From: JBFKPQ01 sp041628225
GTDB lineage: Bacteria; Actinomycetota; Acidimicrobiia; Spongiisociales; JAENVV01
NCBI GenBank assembly: GCA_041628225.1
Contig: JBFKPQ010000045.1
Coordinates: forward strand, 1-16,353
DNA: 16,353 bases
Direction of reading: 5' to 3'
This document shows positions 14,158 through 16,353 of the stretch, in pieces (position 1 is the stretch's first letter; each line of letters starts with the position of its first letter). A program made the translations under genes and the position numbers. Under the pieces are notes generated by a model. That model did no database searches. It saw only the letters and a program-made list of their open reading frames with translations, and was not told where the DNA came from.

Positions 14158-15213
14158 TCAGCGGATCACGCCCGACCCGAGCACCTCGTCACCGTCATAG
14201 AACGTGGCGGTCTGGCCCGACGCCACGGCATACTCGGGTCGGTCGAACCGCACGTCGAGACCGGCGTCGGATCTCGGCACCAGCGTCGCCGGGACCGCCA
14301 CACCATGCGCGCGGTACTGCACTTCGACGGACCGGCGGTCGGCGTGGATCGGGTGGACCCACGAGACGTCGCCAACCTCGATGGCGGTGGTGGCGAGATC
14401 TTCTCGCCGCCCCAGCACCACCGTGGCCGTTTCTGGCCGCACGTCGGTGACGTAGCGAGGCTCACCGAGCGCGACGCCGAGCCCCCGGCGCTGCCCGACG
14501 GTGAAGTCGACGATGCCGTCGTGGCGTCCGACGACGGTCCCGTCGGCGTCGACGATCGGCCCCGGTACGTCGGCCGCGTCGGTCTGCGTGCGCAAGAAGG
14601 AGCGGTAGTCGCCCAGACCCACGAAGCAGATGTCCTGGCTGTCGGGTTTGGTGGCGGTGCGCAGGCCGAGCGCTTCGGCGTGAGCCCTGGTTTCGTCCTT
14701 GGTCTGTTCCCCAACCGGGAATCGGACGCGAGCGAGCTCATGCTGGCCCAGCATGCCGAGGACGTAGGACTGGTCTTTCGCGCCGTCGACACCACGCAGC
14801 AGCTGCCACCGTCCGCCGTCCAGGCGGGTCCGCGCGTAATGACCGGTCATGACGAGCTCACATCCGAACTCTGAGGCCTGTGTGAGCAGATGATCGAACT
14901 TGACCGTTCGATTGCACTCGATGCACGGATTCGGGGTTCGCCCATGGAGGTAGTCGTCCACGAAACGATCGACGACACCTCGCCGGAAGCGGTCGGTGTA
15001 GTTGAGGACGTAGTACGGGATGTCGAGTTGGGCGGCGACGCGCCGCGCATCCTCGGCATCGGACACCGTGCAACAGCCGGCGGTGGGCAGCGATCCGTCG
15101 GGACCTTCCCAGAGCTTCAGCGTGACCCCGATCACTTCATGGCCTTCGGCCACGGCCAGAGCCGCCGCAACCGAGGAGTCGACACCACCCGACATGGCGA
15201 CCAGGACCTTCAC
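14158..15213 (-). CDS. mnmA: tRNA-specific 2-thiouridylase
   Basis: A 351-residue PP-loop enzyme that puts sulfur on the wobble uridine (s2U34) of tRNAs for Lys, Glu and Gln. The ATP-binding PP-loop SGGVDSS is at 8-14. The two cysteines needed for sulfur transfer are Cys97 in TPNPCIECN (93-101) and Cys196 in DSQDICFV (191-198); they match E. coli Cys102 and Cys199. 'DFTVGQRRGLG' in the middle and a C-terminal beta barrel ('YAVASGQTATFYDGDEVLGSGVI') complete the family layout. The start is GTG 15213, overlapping the cysteine desulfurase stop as GTGA. The coupling is sensible because the desulfurase can supply the persulfide. No Tus relay genes are visible. Confidence 0.96.
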   Translation of the reverse strand: MKVLVAMSGGVDSSVAAALAVAEGHEVIGVTLKLWEGPDGSLPTAGCCTVSDAEDARRVAAQLDIPYYVLNYTDRFRRGVVDRFVDDYLHGRTPNPCIECNRTVKFDHLLTQASEFGCELVMTGHYARTRLDGGRWQLLRGVDGAKDQSYVLGMLGQHELARVRFPVGEQTKDETRAHAEALGLRTATKPDSQDICFVGLGDYRSFLRTQTDAADVPGPIVDADGTVVGRHDGIVDFTVGQRRGLGVALGEPRYVTDVRPETATVVLGRREDLATTAIEVGDVSWVHPIHADRRSVEVQYRAHGVAVPATLVPRSDAGLDVRFDRPEYAVASGQTATFYDGDEVLGSGVIR

Positions 15214-16325
15214 GATGCCGCCTGCAGCACGAGGTCGGCGGCGCGCCTACCGTCTCCCGGCTCCGTGGTCCAGCCGAACGTGAATCGCAGCATCGTGCGA
15301 GCTTCTTCAGGCGTACGCCCCATCGCTCGGAGCACGTGCGACGACGTCACGGCGCCCGACTGGCATGCCGATCCAGCCGATGCGGCGACTCCGGCGGCAT
15401 CGAGTTTCACCAGCATCGTCTCGTTGTGCGTGCCCGGCAGACTCACGTGAGCGTGTTGGGGCAGCCGAGGCTCGTCGATGGTGGGTACGCCACCCGCCGT
15501 AGCCAGGCGGTGCTCGAACTCCGCACGCTCGGTCGTCACGAGATGCCGGAACCGCTCCCGGTCCGAGGCGGCCAGCTCGGCGGCCGCCGCCATCCCGACC
15601 GCGCCCATCACGTTCGAGGTTCCCGAGCGTCGGCCGAGTTCTTGGCCACCCCCATGCACGACGGGCTCGAGTTGCACGCCCGTTCGCACGTACAAGATCC
15701 CCACGCCTTTCGGGCCGCCGAACTTGTGCGCGGCCAGCGACAGCAGATCGACGCCCCAGGCATCGACATCGACGTCCTCCGACGGAAAGGCTTGCACCGC
15801 GTCGCTGTGGACGAGCACACCAGGAAACCGCTCCTTCACGAGACGCGAGATCTCGGCGATCGGCTGCATGGCGCCCGTTTCGTTGTTGGCGGCCATCACC
15901 GACACGACGGCCACGTCACCGTCGACCGCGTCGACGACATCGCGCGCGGACACACGCCCGTAACGGTCGACCCCGACGGTCCGCACTTGACATCCGAGCC
16001 TGCGCACGAACGACGCCGTCTCCAGCACTGCCTCGTGTTCGACGGCGGTCGTCACGACGCCGCCCCGCCGGCCTCCGGCCAGCGCCGAGCCCTGTACGGC
16101 GAGATTGTCGGCTTCGGTGCCACCGCTCGTGAACACGATCTCGGCGGGACGTGCGCCCACGCAACGTGCCATCCGCTCCCGAGCCTCCTCCAGGGCGTTC
16201 TTGGCGCGACGTGACACGCCGTGGCTGCCGGAGGCGTTGCCGAACGCCTCGGCGACGAACGGCTGCATGGTGTCCCATACGCCGGGGCGCATCGGGGTGG
16301 TGGCAGCGTGGTCGAGATACAGCAT
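15210..16325 (-). CDS. iscS: Cysteine desulfurase (NifS/IscS family)
   Basis: A 371-residue PLP enzyme that takes sulfur from cysteine and passes it on as an enzyme persulfide. Active-site residues are visible: His97 in AVEHEAV (94-100), Asp175 and Gln178 in HSDAVQAF (173-180), Lys201 in AAHKFGGPKG (198-207) as the PLP lysine, and Cys321 in GSACQSGAVTSSH (318-330) as the sulfur carrier. The loop around the cysteine is of the class I (IscS/NifS) kind. The start MLYLDHAATTP at ATG 16325 fits the family and follows GAGGG by 4 bases; an in-frame GTG at 16346 is possible. It overlaps mnmA by 4 bases. No iscU or suf genes are near, so here it probably serves tRNA thiolation at least. Confidence 0.95.
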   Translation of the reverse strand: MLYLDHAATTPMRPGVWDTMQPFVAEAFGNASGSHGVSRRAKNALEEARERMARCVGARPAEIVFTSGGTEADNLAVQGSALAGGRRGGVVTTAVEHEAVLETASFVRRLGCQVRTVGVDRYGRVSARDVVDAVDGDVAVVSVMAANNETGAMQPIAEISRLVKERFPGVLVHSDAVQAFPSEDVDVDAWGVDLLSLAAHKFGGPKGVGILYVRTGVQLEPVVHGGGQELGRRSGTSNVMGAVGMAAAAELAASDRERFRHLVTTERAEFEHRLATAGGVPTIDEPRLPQHAHVSLPGTHNETMLVKLDAAGVAASAGSACQSGAVTSSHVLRAMGRTPEEARTMLRFTFGWTTEPGDGRRAADLVLQAAS

Positions 16326-16329
16326 GGAG

Positions 16330-16334
16330 CCCTC
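16330..16334 (-). promoter_or_regulatory. Shine-Dalgarno site (GAGGG) of the cysteine desulfurase
   Basis: GAGGG on the minus strand, 4 bases before ATG 16325. It favours that start over GTG 16346, whose upstream region is cut off by the window edge. Confidence 0.45.
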
Positions 16335-16353
16335 GGATTCTCCCACAGGACGA

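Overview
This is a gene-dense, high-GC stretch of bacterial chromosome, with almost no non-coding DNA. The gene order and protein types suggest an actinobacterium, and the class Acidimicrobiia is my best guess. Reasons: the iscS–mnmA–ligA–gatC order on one strand is the order I recall from Mycobacterium; GTG starts are common; operon heads look leaderless with TANNNT boxes; and the small membrane protein at 11393-11827 resembles a family I associate with Acidimicrobiia. Class-level placement is an inference.

Layout, left to right. (1) At 1-58 is the first part of gatC on the minus strand, running off the left edge. (2) A 54-base divergent promoter region separates it from a plus-strand block, 113-8352. 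This block holds a GH57 alpha-glucanotransferase/amylase and a GT5 glycogen synthase (one glycogen/maltodextrin operon). Next come a secreted lipoprotein with a propeller-like body and a protein in which a degenerate sigma-factor-like domain is joined through one membrane helix to an outside propeller-like domain (one coupled pair). The block ends with the alpha and beta subunits of a branched-chain-type 2-oxoacid dehydrogenase E1. (3) Meeting it tail to tail is a minus-strand lysine/diaminopimelate operon, dapC-dapD-dapE (11334 to 8346), which covers the three succinylase-branch steps. (4) A short plus-strand membrane protein (11393-11827) diverges from dapC and converges on ligA. (5) The right end is minus strand: iscS-mnmA (overlapping), a small orphan ribbon-helix-helix protein, and ligA.

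The right-end genes and gatC at the left edge form a housekeeping cluster (cysteine desulfurase, tRNA 2-thiolation, DNA ligase, Glu/Asp-tRNA amidotransferase). Here it is split by about 11.8 kb of metabolic and envelope genes.

The clearest non-coding signal is shared promoter architecture. Seven transcription-unit heads (gatC, GH57, the lipoprotein, E1 alpha, dapC, the 144-residue membrane protein, ligA) each carry a TANNNT box ending 6-8 bases before the start codon. That is what leaderless mRNAs need. Several other genes use a Shine-Dalgarno sequence or a stop/start overlap instead. I see no tRNA, rRNA, CRISPR, insertion sequence, prophage or convincing intrinsic terminator. No stretch over 300 bases lacks a gene. 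The best candidate for something little described is the sigma-like/transmembrane/propeller fusion protein and its coupled lipoprotein.
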